The position numbers were made by a program, and so were the translations under genes. From JACOVP01 sp964390715 (GTDB lineage: Archaea; Nanobdellota; Nanobdellia; SCGC-AAA011-G17; UBA489), in NCBI GenBank assembly GCA_964390715.1, contig CAYMIM010000042.1, forward strand, positions 1-21,201: a stretch of DNA of 21,201 nucleotides, read 5' to 3'. A model generated the notes under the pieces. It was not told the origin of the DNA, made no database searches, and saw only the letters and a program-made list of their open reading frames with translations. This document shows, piece after piece, positions 1 through 8,700 of this stretch (position 1 is the first letter of the stretch; every line of letters begins with the position of its first letter).

Positions 1-153
1 GATTCCTTTAATAACGCTGGTATGAATTCATGGGCAAAGAACAATTGTGTGCCAGTAACAGATCACGATTCTATAAAAAGTTGTGTCTATACTTCAGGAC
101 CAAATAAAGGCAAGCCAGTATTTGATTTCTATAAATGCGCGCCATCGAAATAA
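1..153 (+). CDS. C-terminal fragment of an unidentified Cys-containing protein
   Basis: Frame 1 is open from the first base to a TAA at 151-153 and encodes a 50-residue tail ending in CAPSK. The gene starts outside the window. The fragment is small and polar, with three cysteines (residues 16, 28 and 46 of the fragment), two tryptophan/aromatic patches and no membrane segment. A Cys-rich polar tail would fit an extracytoplasmic protein, but that is a guess. No family is recognised. It is called coding because the frame is open to the edge, it ends just before the promoter of the next gene, and no other gene occupies the stretch. Confidence 0.5.
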   Translation, partial: DSFNNAGMNSWAKNNCVPVTDHDSIKSCVYTSGPNKGKPVFDFYKCAPSK

Positions 154-160
154 CAGAGCA

Positions 161-172
161 AAACCTTTAAAT
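161..172 (+). promoter_or_regulatory. Archaeal TATA box for the 477-aa gene
   Basis: AAACCTTTAAAT has a purine/CC start followed by a TTTAAAT core, resembling an archaeal BRE+TATA. Its centre lies about 32 nt before the ATG at 201, which predicts a leader of only a few bases. The same spacing recurs at other genes in the window. Confidence 0.5.
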
Positions 173-200
173 CACCTAAAATCTCTCTAAACAGGAAAAG

Positions 201-1634
201 ATGGCAAACATAATAGAGCAACATTTCGCGAAAAAAGAGGATCAAAAATTCAAGGGTGATCTAGCTAATAATAAAGTGCTTACTCCTGGAAAATTTGGTC
301 TTAAAGAAGCGAAATACCGTTTAGTCCTTGATTCTCCTGTGAGTGGTGTTGAGGCGACTTATTTCTGGGTTATTCGCATGATGGAAGACCGTCCGCCCTT
401 CGGGTTGAATTACGTGGAGCCCAATGGAAAAATAGAAAAAATAAAGGATGTCTACACCGCGGGTGAAACATCATCCTATTGGGGCATGACTGAGCAGAGA
501 AAAGGAGTTCAGCAGGATAAATTCCAGCAGCTGATGGCGAACATCGGTCAGTTGCTCAAGACACTGTTTCAACTGTTAAGAGAAGTCCGTATCATCGAGG
601 AGCGTTTGCTCTATTATGAAAAAAGCGATCAAGGTGACAGAAGCGCGGAAGTCGCTCTAAAAAGCATCTGGGTGGATCTCGTTGAAGGTGGCTCTAAAAA
701 TCCAGCGTCAGTCTTGGGTCTCGGTTCACAAGTCGGATTTGTCACTTTGCCAGATCTATTTTTCTCTATCCATCCTAAAAAAGAGGAAGATGTCGACAGG
801 GAAGTGGACAAGTTGTCAGAAGGCGGCATCAACAGGAAAGTGCGCGAGGTCGTCGGCAGGAAATTAAAGCAATATCTGTTCTGGAAAGTAAAAACTTACA
901 AGGAATTGAAGCAAGGATATGAGTTCAAGATAAAATACATGCGTCAGCATTATCACGTTATTCGTCTCTATATGAATTGGCTTCGTCCCTATCTCAAGAA
1001 TGTGCAGCGATTGCAGATGCAGCCAACAGCGGGAGACAAGGATATCATCGCGGCTTTCGAGACGTCAAAAATAGAATTGGAGGTTCTCGGCATCCAGAAC
1101 AAGTATGAGGCGGACGGAGAGTATGGAAAGGAACTAAAAGACTTCAAGGAATTTTTCCCAGTGATTCGCGTTCGTATGGATTATGTGGCGATGCCCGAAA
1201 TCGCTTTCCAATCTGAAGGTCAGCGTGGAGCTGTTCATCGGGGAAGAACAATCATAATTATAGAAGCGTTCACAGCTACCAAAGAAGATATTGAAGAGTA
1301 CAAGCGGAAGATAGAGAAGGAAGACATGGAATTACTAGCTTCCATTGAAGAGTCTATTCGCTCGTTAAAAGAAGATCTGGAATATTATCTTATCAAAGGT
1401 GGAGAGTTAAAAAAAGATGAGGAGAATAAAGAGCAGGAAAAAGGAGCTAGTGTTGCTTCTCCATTTAAGCATCTCTTCCTAGGATTCAAAGAATTGGCTG
1501 GCATTCCAACGCTCGGGAAAAAAACAAAGAGCAAAAACCTCAGTGAAAAAGGTGCAGCGGAAGGCATAGCGAAAGTGCACGCGTATGTCCTCTATAATAT
1601 TTATAAAAAGGCGCACGGCATGTTTACGGAATAA
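201..1634 (+). CDS. Unrecognised 477-aa charged, soluble protein
   Basis: No family is recognised. The protein has no signal peptide or transmembrane segment, so it is probably cytoplasmic. The N-terminal part (about residues 25-100) looks like a mixed alpha/beta domain. Residues 105-140 (around QQLMANIGQLLKTLFQLLRE) and 230-270 look like long amphipathic helices rich in Leu, Arg and Lys. Residues about 365-415 are a Glu/Lys-rich helix that may form a coiled coil, followed by a short basic Lys/Ser segment and a C-terminal helix. The ATG at 201 lies just downstream of a TATA-like box, so the start is well placed. The next gene has its own promoter. It resembles lineage-restricted hypothetical proteins of DPANN archaea in style only, and no function is assigned. 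Confidence 0.85.
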   Translation: MANIIEQHFAKKEDQKFKGDLANNKVLTPGKFGLKEAKYRLVLDSPVSGVEATYFWVIRMMEDRPPFGLNYVEPNGKIEKIKDVYTAGETSSYWGMTEQRKGVQQDKFQQLMANIGQLLKTLFQLLREVRIIEERLLYYEKSDQGDRSAEVALKSIWVDLVEGGSKNPASVLGLGSQVGFVTLPDLFFSIHPKKEEDVDREVDKLSEGGINRKVREVVGRKLKQYLFWKVKTYKELKQGYEFKIKYMRQHYHVIRLYMNWLRPYLKNVQRLQMQPTAGDKDIIAAFETSKIELEVLGIQNKYEADGEYGKELKDFKEFFPVIRVRMDYVAMPEIAFQSEGQRGAVHRGRTIIIIEAFTATKEDIEEYKRKIEKEDMELLASIEESIRSLKEDLEYYLIKGGELKKDEENKEQEKGASVASPFKHLFLGFKELAGIPTLGKKTKSKNLSEKGAAEGIAKVHAYVLYNIYKKAHGMFTE

Positions 1635-1683
1635 AAAAGTATTAAGGTCTTTATAAAAGAAAAGCGAAAATTATTAAGAAAAT

Positions 1684-1693
1684 GCTTAAATAG
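1684..1693 (+). promoter_or_regulatory. TATA-like box for the ZIP transporter gene
   Basis: GCTTAAATAG is centred about 32 nt before the ATG at 1721. A second, more canonical element (CTTTATAAAAG, within 1647-1659) lies about 68 nt upstream of the ATG and could drive a longer leader. Sequence alone does not decide between them. Confidence 0.4.
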
Positions 1694-1720
1694 TAATAAG
1701 AAAAAGAAGATCTAAGAAAC

Positions 1721-2500
1721 ATGAATGAACTCTTACTCTATGCATTGGCTAGTGTTTTAGCATCTAGTCTTCTTTCATTGATTGGAGTCGTTACACTCTT
1801 TGTACGATCTGCTCTTTTAAAGCATCATTTAATTTACTTGGTCAGCTTTGGTGCTGGTGCGCTCTTTGGTGACGCTTTCATCCACCTCTTGCCGGAAGCA
1901 ATAGAAGAATCTGGAGGATTTGGGTTGAGCATCTCAGTCTTTATACTTTTAGGTATTATCATATCTTTTATTGTCGAGAAATTTATTCATTGGCACCACT
2001 GTCACCATATCGAGAACAAAGGCCACAAACACCATCTAGACCATAAGACAAAAGAAAGCTCATTGGCGGCCATGAATCTCTTTGGTGACGCTATGCATAA
2101 CTTCATTGATGGTCTCATCATTGCGGCTAGTTTCCTGGTCAATATTCCTGTAGGTATAGCAACAGCGGTCGCAGTCTTATTGCACGAGCTGCCTCAAGAA
2201 TTAGGAGATTTTGGTATTCTTCTTCATGCAGGATTGTCAAAAAGTCGTGCGCTCTTCTATAATTTTCTAGTAAGTCTTACAGGATTCCTCGGAGTCGGAG
2301 TAGCGTTTTTCTTGAGTAACTACATGACGGGATTAACAGAATTTTTATTGCCTTTATCAGCGGGAGTATTTATCTATATCGCAGGTTCTGACTTGATTCC
2401 AGAATTGCATCATGAGATTAAAGTAGAGCGTTCTATCATGCAGTTGGCTATGTTTGTTTTAGGAATTATGATCATGCTTTCCCTCTTGCTGATCGAATAA
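1721..2500 (+). CDS. ZIP-family divalent metal transporter
   Basis: Polytopic membrane protein of 259 aa, expected to move Zn2+ or related divalent cations across the cytoplasmic membrane. About eight hydrophobic segments are visible (residues 4-28, 37-57, 68-88, 118-139, 143-160, 178-198, 206-224, 238-257). The fourth carries the metal-binding HNFIDG motif (H126, N127, D130) and the fifth carries HELPQELGDF (H155, E156, E160), both hallmarks of ZIP/SLC39 proteins. The loop at residues 90-108 is His-rich (HWHHCHH and HKHHLDH), the usual metal-sensing or metal-collecting loop between TM3 and TM4. The HELPxELGD form resembles the LIV-1/ZIP subgroup. Length fits microbial ZIPs. The ion specificity cannot be read from the sequence. 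It stands alone, with its own promoter and a 39-nt gap to the next gene. Confidence 0.93.
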   Translation: MNELLLYALASVLASSLLSLIGVVTLFVRSALLKHHLIYLVSFGAGALFGDAFIHLLPEAIEESGGFGLSISVFILLGIIISFIVEKFIHWHHCHHIENKGHKHHLDHKTKESSLAAMNLFGDAMHNFIDGLIIAASFLVNIPVGIATAVAVLLHELPQELGDFGILLHAGLSKSRALFYNFLVSLTGFLGVGVAFFLSNYMTGLTEFLLPLSAGVFIYIAGSDLIPELHHEIKVERSIMQLAMFVLGIMIMLSLLLIE

Positions 2501-2509
2501 AACACTATA

Positions 2510-2519
2510 TTTATTAAGT
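2510..2519 (+). promoter_or_regulatory. TATA-like box for the dihydrouridine synthase gene
   Basis: TTTATTAAGT is centred about 26 nt before the ATG at 2540, so the predicted transcript starts at or next to the start codon (leaderless). Confidence 0.45.
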
Positions 2520-2539
2520 AATTTTCTCGCGTCTTCACT

Positions 2540-3466
2540 ATGCAATTCCCCAAGCTCAAGAACAAGTGGATCTTAGCTCCTATGGTAGATGTCAGTAATC
2601 TGGCGTTTCGTCTGTTATGCAGAAAATATGGCGCGTCCATGGGATACACAGAGCAATTATCCTCTCTAGCGATCCTTCGTGACAATCCTCGAACACTCAA
2701 ATTAGCAGAAACCAATGAGCAGGATAAGCCAGTCGGTCTGCAACTCTTTGGTCGTAATCCAGAAATTTTAGTGGAAGCGGCAAACAAGCTCAAGAAAAAC
2801 TTCGACGTCATCGATCTCAATTTAGGTTGTCCTTCAAAGAAAATTGTAGCGCAAGGCTATGGTTCAGCGTTGTTGAAAGAAAAAGATAAAATCAAAGAGA
2901 TTGTTGAAGCGTTAGTCCAAGGAGTCAACAAACCTATCACAGTCAAAATGCGCTCTGGATTTCAAAAAGTAGAAGCTCTAGAGTTAGTCAAAGTGATTGA
3001 AAAAGCTGGCGCGACAGCGATAGCGGTGCACGCTCGTACCCAAGAGCAACAGTACAGTGGAAAAGCGGATTGGAATATCATCAAGCAAGTCAAGCAAGCG
3101 GTCAGTATTCCAGTCATTGGCAACGGTGATGTAGACAGTCCGCAAAAAGCGTTGCGGTTATTGGAAGAAACAAAATGTGACTATGTAATGATCGCTCGCG
3201 CGGCGCAGCATAATCCAATGATCTTCAAAAATATCTTACAGTATGAAAAAACCGGTGAAATCATCGAGCAGTCACCAGAGGAAAAAATACAGCTCTGTTT
3301 CGAATACGCTGAGCTCGATAAAGAAGGCTCATTCGTCCGTCTCAAGCAGATTTGTCAATACTTCACCAAAGGCATCGTGAATGGCGCTAGGATAAGAGAA
3401 AGACTCAATGCAGCGCGATCTAAAGAGGAAATACTCTCTGTTCTAAATATAACCACTTTTAAGTAA
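2540..3466 (+). CDS. dus: tRNA-dihydrouridine synthase
   Basis: FMN-dependent enzyme that reduces uridine to dihydrouridine in tRNA, using a reduced nicotinamide as electron donor (family knowledge). The 308-aa protein starts with the first strand of a TIM barrel and the family signature ILAPMVDVSN (residues 11-20). The catalytic cysteine sits in NLGCPSKKI (C97), followed by GYGSALL. FMN-contacting motifs follow in order: VKMRSG (135-140), VHART (163-167), GNGD (194-197) and MIARAAQHNP (217-226). In the last motif the common GRGA is replaced by ARAA. The C-terminal helical domain (about 245-305) matches the tRNA-binding Dus domain. The full length and motif order make the family call secure. 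Which tRNA position it modifies cannot be told. Confidence 0.95.
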   Translation: MQFPKLKNKWILAPMVDVSNLAFRLLCRKYGASMGYTEQLSSLAILRDNPRTLKLAETNEQDKPVGLQLFGRNPEILVEAANKLKKNFDVIDLNLGCPSKKIVAQGYGSALLKEKDKIKEIVEALVQGVNKPITVKMRSGFQKVEALELVKVIEKAGATAIAVHARTQEQQYSGKADWNIIKQVKQAVSIPVIGNGDVDSPQKALRLLEETKCDYVMIARAAQHNPMIFKNILQYEKTGEIIEQSPEEKIQLCFEYAELDKEGSFVRLKQICQYFTKGIVNGARIRERLNAARSKEEILSVLNITTFK

Positions 3467-3477
3467 TAACAGATAAG

Positions 3478-3492
3478 AAACCTTTATAAATA
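3478..3492 (+). promoter_or_regulatory. Archaeal BRE/TATA box for the 185-aa gene
   Basis: AAACCTTTATAAATA is a near-ideal archaeal BRE plus TATA element. Its centre is about 25 nt before the ATG at 3512, which implies a leaderless transcript and supports that start. Confidence 0.6.
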
Positions 3493-3511
3493 AGAAAAAA
3501 TTAAACCAGAT

Positions 3512-4069
3512 ATGGAAATTCCTTATGTTATGCAGTCTTTAGAAGAGAAACTTGACTCCTCAGTTTTAGGAAAGGATTTCTTCCCGCTGGTCGAAAGAAC
3601 TATTCCATTTTCTGAAAAGCGCGTGTTATATATACAGGGATTTTTCCCTAATAAAAAACAAGTAGAAGTTATTAGGCAAATAGAGGAAAACCATCAAATA
3701 AGTCCAGTTAGAGTGCTGCATACATTACTAGAGCAAGGAAGATATGTAGCAACTAATGAAAAGCCTAGAGAACTAACAACTTATGGAAAGAAAGCGGAAG
3801 CACCAAAAGATGTTAGCAGACAAGGAAGAAATATGTTTATACTCCAAAGTTCATTAGAAGCAGTGTTCAAAAATGAAACAAAAATAGTAGTCCCAGGTTA
3901 TATTGATAGCTATTGTTTTGATGAGAACGGTGCATTCTCTTGTAACATTCAAGTTATACCGGTCTTGGAACGATATGATCTAAAAACTGAATTAACAAAT
4001 TATGGTGTTGATGGAGCAATAACTTTCTGGGAAATGCCGGCAAAATTTAAGATGTTCAAGAAAAAATAA
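3512..4069 (+). CDS. Unrecognised 185-aa soluble protein
   Basis: No family is recognised. The protein is soluble, with no signal peptide or membrane segment. The N-terminal third is helical and charged. Around residues 75-105 there is a basic, polar stretch (ELTTYGKKAEAPKD) that could be a loop. The C-terminal half (about 105-175) is predicted by eye to be beta-rich (KIVVPGYIDSYCF, FSCNIQVIPVLERYD), with two cysteines. The tail is basic (KFKMFKKK). Arginine is encoded mainly by AGA here, whereas the neighbouring dus gene uses many CGT/CGC codons, so base use is shifted toward A. The gene has its own strong promoter and ends 12 nt from a convergent gene. Confidence 0.8.
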   Translation: MEIPYVMQSLEEKLDSSVLGKDFFPLVERTIPFSEKRVLYIQGFFPNKKQVEVIRQIEENHQISPVRVLHTLLEQGRYVATNEKPRELTTYGKKAEAPKDVSRQGRNMFILQSSLEAVFKNETKIVVPGYIDSYCFDENGAFSCNIQVIPVLERYDLKTELTNYGVDGAITFWEMPAKFKMFKKK

Positions 4070-4074
4070 CAACG

Positions 4075-4084
4075 AATTTTTTTA
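4075..4084. terminator. T-rich tract between convergent genes
   Basis: A run of seven T (4077-4083) follows the stop codon of the 185-aa gene and could serve as an archaeal oligo-U terminator for it. It touches the TAA (4082-4084, read on the - strand) of the convergent phosphoesterase gene. No stable hairpin is seen. Confidence 0.3.
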
Positions 4085-4951
4085 TCGGTTCAAACATTTG
4101 CCTTTTCTCTTAAATTCTAAGTTCTTTATCTTATTTCCTTCTAACTCCATCCAGACATTCACAAAAGAGCCATAGCCAGCGTTAATAGCAGTAGTCTTGT
4201 CCATCTGATGCGATGTAAAATGTTCATGCATATGCGCGCCAACACACACCAGCGGTTGATGTTTGTCAATCATTTCTCGTGCTAGTAAAGAGCCAAAGTG
4301 AGAGCCATATCTCGGAGATCGAGCGTCAGTAATCTCATCAATCGGCGTATTGAAAGGAACATTATGCGTCAAAAAAATAACAGGTTTAGTCGCTTTCTGA
4401 AAGAGGCGATTAACTTGATTGAAGAGTAAAGTATATTTCTTTTTCTTGAGTGCTAATTGTGATTTGGTAAAGCGTGCTAATTCTTCTTTATGTTGGGGAT
4501 ATTCTGGCCCAGAAGTGATGCCATGACCTATCAATTGATATTTGCCTATGTCTAAAAATTGTAAGTGCATATTATGGATGTTGTTTAATCCTTTGATCAG
4601 GAATTTCCAATGGTCTTCTCTAAGATATTTGAATTTACTTTCAGGATCTTTTGTCCAGTCCCAATTTCCAGGTAAAATATAGACAGGAACATTAAGAGTA
4701 TTCAGATATTCCAAAATCTTTCGCCCATCAGCAAGTGACTTTTTGATCATCGCTTCTGCCTTTCTCTTGCCAGTCAGGTCCCACCACATGACTTTTGACG
4801 TAGGATCTTTAAGTCTCAGTTGCAATGCTTGAAACATAGCAGTGCGTAAGGCGTCAGAGCAAAAATCTCCAGGTGCTATAACAGCGTCAAATCCTTTGAA
4901 GTAGATTTCTGGCTTTTGACCATGCAGATCACCAATAATGAGGAATTTCAT
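4082..4951 (-). CDS. Calcineurin-like metallophosphoesterase
   Basis: Dinuclear-metal phosphoesterase of 289 aa, substrate unknown. The family motifs appear in order: GDLHG (D8, H10), PGDF (D29), GNWDW (N96, where GNH[D/E] is usual), THNVP (H196) and GAHMHEH (H240, H242). These supply the expected Asp/His/Asn metal ligands. The spacing between D29 and N96 is about 65 residues, longer than usual. It includes a Lys-rich helical stretch (about 60-85) that may form a lid. No signal peptide or membrane segment is seen, so it acts in the cytoplasm. It is the only - strand gene in the left part. It is divergent from RNase HII across a 71-nt promoter region and convergent with the 185-aa gene. Candidate substrates (nucleotides, phosphoproteins, nucleic acids) cannot be separated by sequence. 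Confidence 0.9.
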   Translation of the reverse strand: MKFLIIGDLHGQKPEIYFKGFDAVIAPGDFCSDALRTAMFQALQLRLKDPTSKVMWWDLTGKRKAEAMIKKSLADGRKILEYLNTLNVPVYILPGNWDWTKDPESKFKYLREDHWKFLIKGLNNIHNMHLQFLDIGKYQLIGHGITSGPEYPQHKEELARFTKSQLALKKKKYTLLFNQVNRLFQKATKPVIFLTHNVPFNTPIDEITDARSPRYGSHFGSLLAREMIDKHQPLVCVGAHMHEHFTSHQMDKTTAINAGYGSFVNVWMELEGNKIKNLEFKRKGKCLNR

Positions 4952-4970
4952 AGATAAAGAGGAGGAGATA

Positions 4971-4982
4971 GTATTAAAAATC
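4971..4982 (-). promoter_or_regulatory. TATA-like box for the phosphoesterase gene
   Basis: Read on the - strand, AGATTTTTAATAC contains a TTTTTAATA core centred about 25 nt before the ATG at 4951. It lies in the divergent region shared with the RNase HII promoter; the two elements are about 20 nt apart. Confidence 0.4.
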
Positions 4983-4990
4983 TATCGTAC

Positions 4991-5002
4991 AGTTTATAAA
5001 TA
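4991..5002 (+). promoter_or_regulatory. Archaeal TATA box for RNase HII
   Basis: AGTTTATAAATA has a canonical TTTATAAA core centred about 26 nt before the ATG at 5023, which predicts a leaderless mRNA. Confidence 0.6.
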
Positions 5003-5022
5003 TTTGAAGTTCTAAGAATCTT

Positions 5023-5673
5023 ATGGTTTTAGTCACAGGCATTGATGAAGCGGGGAGAGGCCCAGTCATCGGTCCTTTAGTAATTGCTGGAGCCATGCTT
5101 GATGAGAAAGACTTGCCAAAATTAGACAAGCTCGGCGTTAAAGATTCTAAGCTCCTCACACCAAAACAACGTGAAGCATTATTCCCAAAAATTCAACAGC
5201 TTTGCAAATACAAAATACTAGTCATTGAACCACAAGAAATTGACGAAGCAGTCTTATCCGAAGAATTAAATCTCAATTGGTTGGAAGCGTTAAAGTCCGT
5301 AGAGATTATAAAAGCACTAAAACCTAACAAAGCCATCATTGATTGTCCAAGCACAAACATTGCTAAATACACAAGTTATATCAAAGAGAAGTTGGGTATG
5401 GATGAAATAAAAATCGTTTGCGAGCACAAAGCAGACGTTAATCATCGTATCGTCGGAGCAGCTTCCATTTTGGCGAAGGTCACTCGTGATAAAATGATCG
5501 AAGAAATCAAGAAAAAATATGGCGACGTAGGCGCTGGTTACCCTTCAGACCCTACAACGCAGAAGTTTCTCAAGGAAAATTGGAATAAACATCCGGAAAT
5601 ATTCAGAAAGTCATGGATTTCATGGCAAAAGCACAGTAAAAATAAACAACAGAAAAAATTGGGGGAATTTTAA
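5023..5673 (+). CDS. rnhB: Ribonuclease HII
   Basis: Endonuclease that cuts the RNA strand of RNA:DNA hybrids and removes single misincorporated ribonucleotides from DNA (family knowledge). The 216-aa protein carries the type 2 RNase H active site: D8 and E9 in GIDEAGRGPVIGPL, D107 in AIIDCP, and D138 in HKADVNHR. The GRG motif, KDSKLLT (40-46), ASILAKVTRD (147-156) and GYPSDPTT (172-179) are further family signatures. The spacing of the four acidic residues fits archaeal RNase HII. The C-terminus is basic (KHSKNKQQKK), which could aid nucleic-acid binding. It lies 66 nt upstream of smc, which has its own promoter, so cotranscription is possible but not required. Confidence 0.97.
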   Translation: MVLVTGIDEAGRGPVIGPLVIAGAMLDEKDLPKLDKLGVKDSKLLTPKQREALFPKIQQLCKYKILVIEPQEIDEAVLSEELNLNWLEALKSVEIIKALKPNKAIIDCPSTNIAKYTSYIKEKLGMDEIKIVCEHKADVNHRIVGAASILAKVTRDKMIEEIKKKYGDVGAGYPSDPTTQKFLKENWNKHPEIFRKSWISWQKHSKNKQQKKLGEF

Positions 5674-5704
5674 CATATTTTTCGTCCCTAACTGTGAACA
5701 AAAA

Positions 5705-5715
5705 CGTTTATAAAC
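5705..5715 (+). promoter_or_regulatory. Archaeal TATA box for smc
   Basis: CGTTTATAAAC is centred about 29 nt before the ATG at 5740. A weak purine-rich GGTAGGT precedes the ATG and might act as a poor ribosome-binding site if a short leader exists. Confidence 0.55.
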
Positions 5716-5739
5716 AAAAAAAAGACAAAAGGTAGGTAA

Positions 5740-8700
5740 ATGACCATCATAAAAAAGCTCCATTTCAAGGGCTTCAAGAGTTTTGCTAAACCTATCGACT
5801 TAGAGTTCGGAACAGGGTTTAATTCAGTTATAGGACCGAATGGCTCGGGAAAATGCACCCGGGGGGACACGCTTATTTCACTAGCAGACGGATCTTTTAT
5901 TAAAATAGAAGAAATTGTTAATAAAAAACTAAAGACAAATAAAAAAATAAAGATTGACGACGGCTATATTGCTAAAGGAGATAATACTTTTGTTTTTTCA
6001 GTAGATATGCGAACATATCAAATTACAAAAAGACCAATTCAAGCGTATGTAAAAAGATCAGCGCCAAAATATCTTTTAGAAGTAAAAACAAAATCTGGAA
6101 AGTCTATTGTTGCTACAGAGTATCATCCTTTATTTATTTTTGAAGAGAATGAGTTAAGAGCGGCGAGAGCAGATGAATTACAAGAAGGTGTTAGAATAGC
6201 TATTCAAAAAGAAAAAACAAACGACAATTTATCTCTTTCTAAAAATGTATTAGTCGATAACGGAGAAACTAATTTATTTATCGGAAAAAATAATGATATG
6301 CGGCAAATCATGCTTTCTGATATAATAATGGATGAAATAATATTTATTAAAAAAATACCAACTACTGAAAAATGGGTATATGATTTATGTGTAGAAGAAG
6401 ATCATAATTTTATAGCGAATGGTATAGTCGCTCATAACTCCAATATCATCGATGGTCTTTGTTTCGTGCTTGGGAAGATGTCAGCCAAAGGCATGCGAGT
6501 AGAGAAATCTGCTAACTTGATATATAACGGTGGTAAAAAATCTTCAGCGATGAAAGAGGCGGAAGTCTCCATCGTTTTTGACAATGAGAAGAAAGATTTT
6601 CCCGTTGAAGTAGATGAAGTGAAAATTTCTCGTATCGTTCGCCAAAACGGACAGTCCATCTACAAGATCAACGATATAGTGCACACACGCCAGCAGGTAG
6701 TGGATATGCTCTCTATTGCGAAAATTGATCCTGATGGTCACAACATTGTCTTGCAGGGAGACATTGTCCATTTCATGGAGATGAAGACAGAAGAACGTAG
6801 ACAGCTCATTGAAGAAATTTCTGGTATTTCTGTCTATGAGGATAAAAAACAAAAAGCGATCAATGAGCTGACAAAAGTAGAGGAAAAACTCAACGAAGCG
6901 ACTATTATTATGACAGAGCGTGAAGCGAATCTTCGCGAGTTAAAAAAAGATCGTGATCAGGCGGTAAAATACAAGGACTTGGAAAAAAACATCAAAAGTA
7001 ACAAGGCGACATTTATCCACATGCATTTGGAAGAAAAAAAGAAAAAAGTAGAGGATGTAGAGAAGAAAATCGCGGATCATCAGGCGCAGCAGGATAAATA
7101 TACAAAAAAAATAGAAGAGCTCAAAAAAGCGATTACTGAAAAGAAAAAAGAGCTGCAGGACATAGGCAAGGATATTGAGCAGAAAGGCGAGAAAGAGGCC
7201 ATTGTAGTCCAAAAAGAAGTAGAAACCATTAGGACAAACATCGTCAAGCAAACCGAACGTTTACACAGCTGTAAAAATGAGATCACCAAGATAGAGGAGC
7301 GTAAAAAACAACTGAAAAATGGCTTAGAAGACCTCAAAAAAACTATAACGCAATTAGAGCAATCCCGTGCTACCATCAACAAGAAAATAGAGGAATCAAA
7401 AAGCAAAGACAGTCGCTTGCAGGAAGACATTCAGCGCTTCAAGGAGAAATATGGTGTTGGCGGCACAACAGACGGATTAGATCCTATTGAAGAAAAAATA
7501 AAGAAACTCGAAGACAAAATCCAAAGCCAGACAGAAGAGCGGCAGGATGCCTTAAGAAAGAAATTCCAGCTTGAAGCGGAAATCCAGCAGTTGGACGAGC
7601 ACATTGGCAAGCTCACCAAGTTGGGCAAGGGCATGGACATCGGTAAGCATAAAAAAGAATTAGAAAAAATCTCCGCGGAATTGCAAAAAGCATTGCAGGA
7701 AGACAGTGTCTTGGCGACGCAATTACGAGACGTCAAAGAGAAACTCCAAAGATCACAAGAGCAGATGTTCGCCATGCAGGCGAGAGAGTCTGGCATGAGA
7801 TCAGCTGCGCTCGATGATAGCGCTATCAAGAAAATTCTCGCGCTCAACAATCCTAAAATTTATGGACTAGTGTCACAATTAGGAAAAGTCTCGGAAAAAC
7901 ATACTAAGGCTCTGGAAGTCGCGGCAGGTGCTCGTATTCGCAGCATCGTCGTCGAGGATGATAGAATCGCGGCGGAATGTATCAGCATGTTGAAAGAGTC
8001 ACGCGCGGGTATCGCGACTTTCTTGCCTTTAAACAAGGTAAGAGGTCGCGCGGAAGGTACACCTCTCACGGGAAAAGGAGTCCAAGGAAGCGCTCTAGAT
8101 TTAGTGACTTATGATAAGCGATTCAAGGATGTGTTCTCTTTTGTTTTTGGTTCAACCTATGTAGTCGATGATGTAGAAACAGCTCGTCGTATTGGCATTG
8201 GAAAAGCTCGCATGGTTACTTTGGAAGGAGACCTCATGGAAGTCTCTGGAGCGATGATTGGTGGCTATCGGGCAAAAACACAGGGTCTCGGATTCCAGCA
8301 GAAAGAAGTCTCAGAAAACTTGGGAAAATCCCAGAAAGAAATGGAGCATCAGGAAAAACTAAAGACCACATTGGAAGAGCGTCGTTCTGAATTAGAACAA
8401 CGTATTGAGCGCTTGCGTAAAGTCAAGAGTGAGATGGAGGGAGAAGTCATTAAAGTAGAAGCCTCTGTTGGTTCACTTGATGTAGAAAAATTATATGAAG
8501 CGCGGGAAAAAGCTGCCAAAGATAAAGCATTTAGCATAGTCGAAACAGTAACAAAAGAAATAGGCAACATGCAGAAAGAACTGGAAATTCTCAAAAAAGA
8601 ACGAGAGCGATTTATGGAAGGCATGAAAGGACTATCAAATCCTCAGCTTGCTTCTTCTTTAGCGAATATGGAAGAGCGAAGGCAAAAAGCAAGGGAAGAA

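Noticed and set aside
5674..5739. RNase HII and SMC as one dedicated operon
   Set aside because: smc has its own canonical TATA box in the gap at a leaderless distance, so a shared transcript is possible but not supported.
5854..6438. Homing endonuclease inside the intein
   Set aside because: No LAGLIDADG-like dodecapeptides or HNH motif. The stretch between blocks B and F is only about 45 residues beyond the splicing fold.
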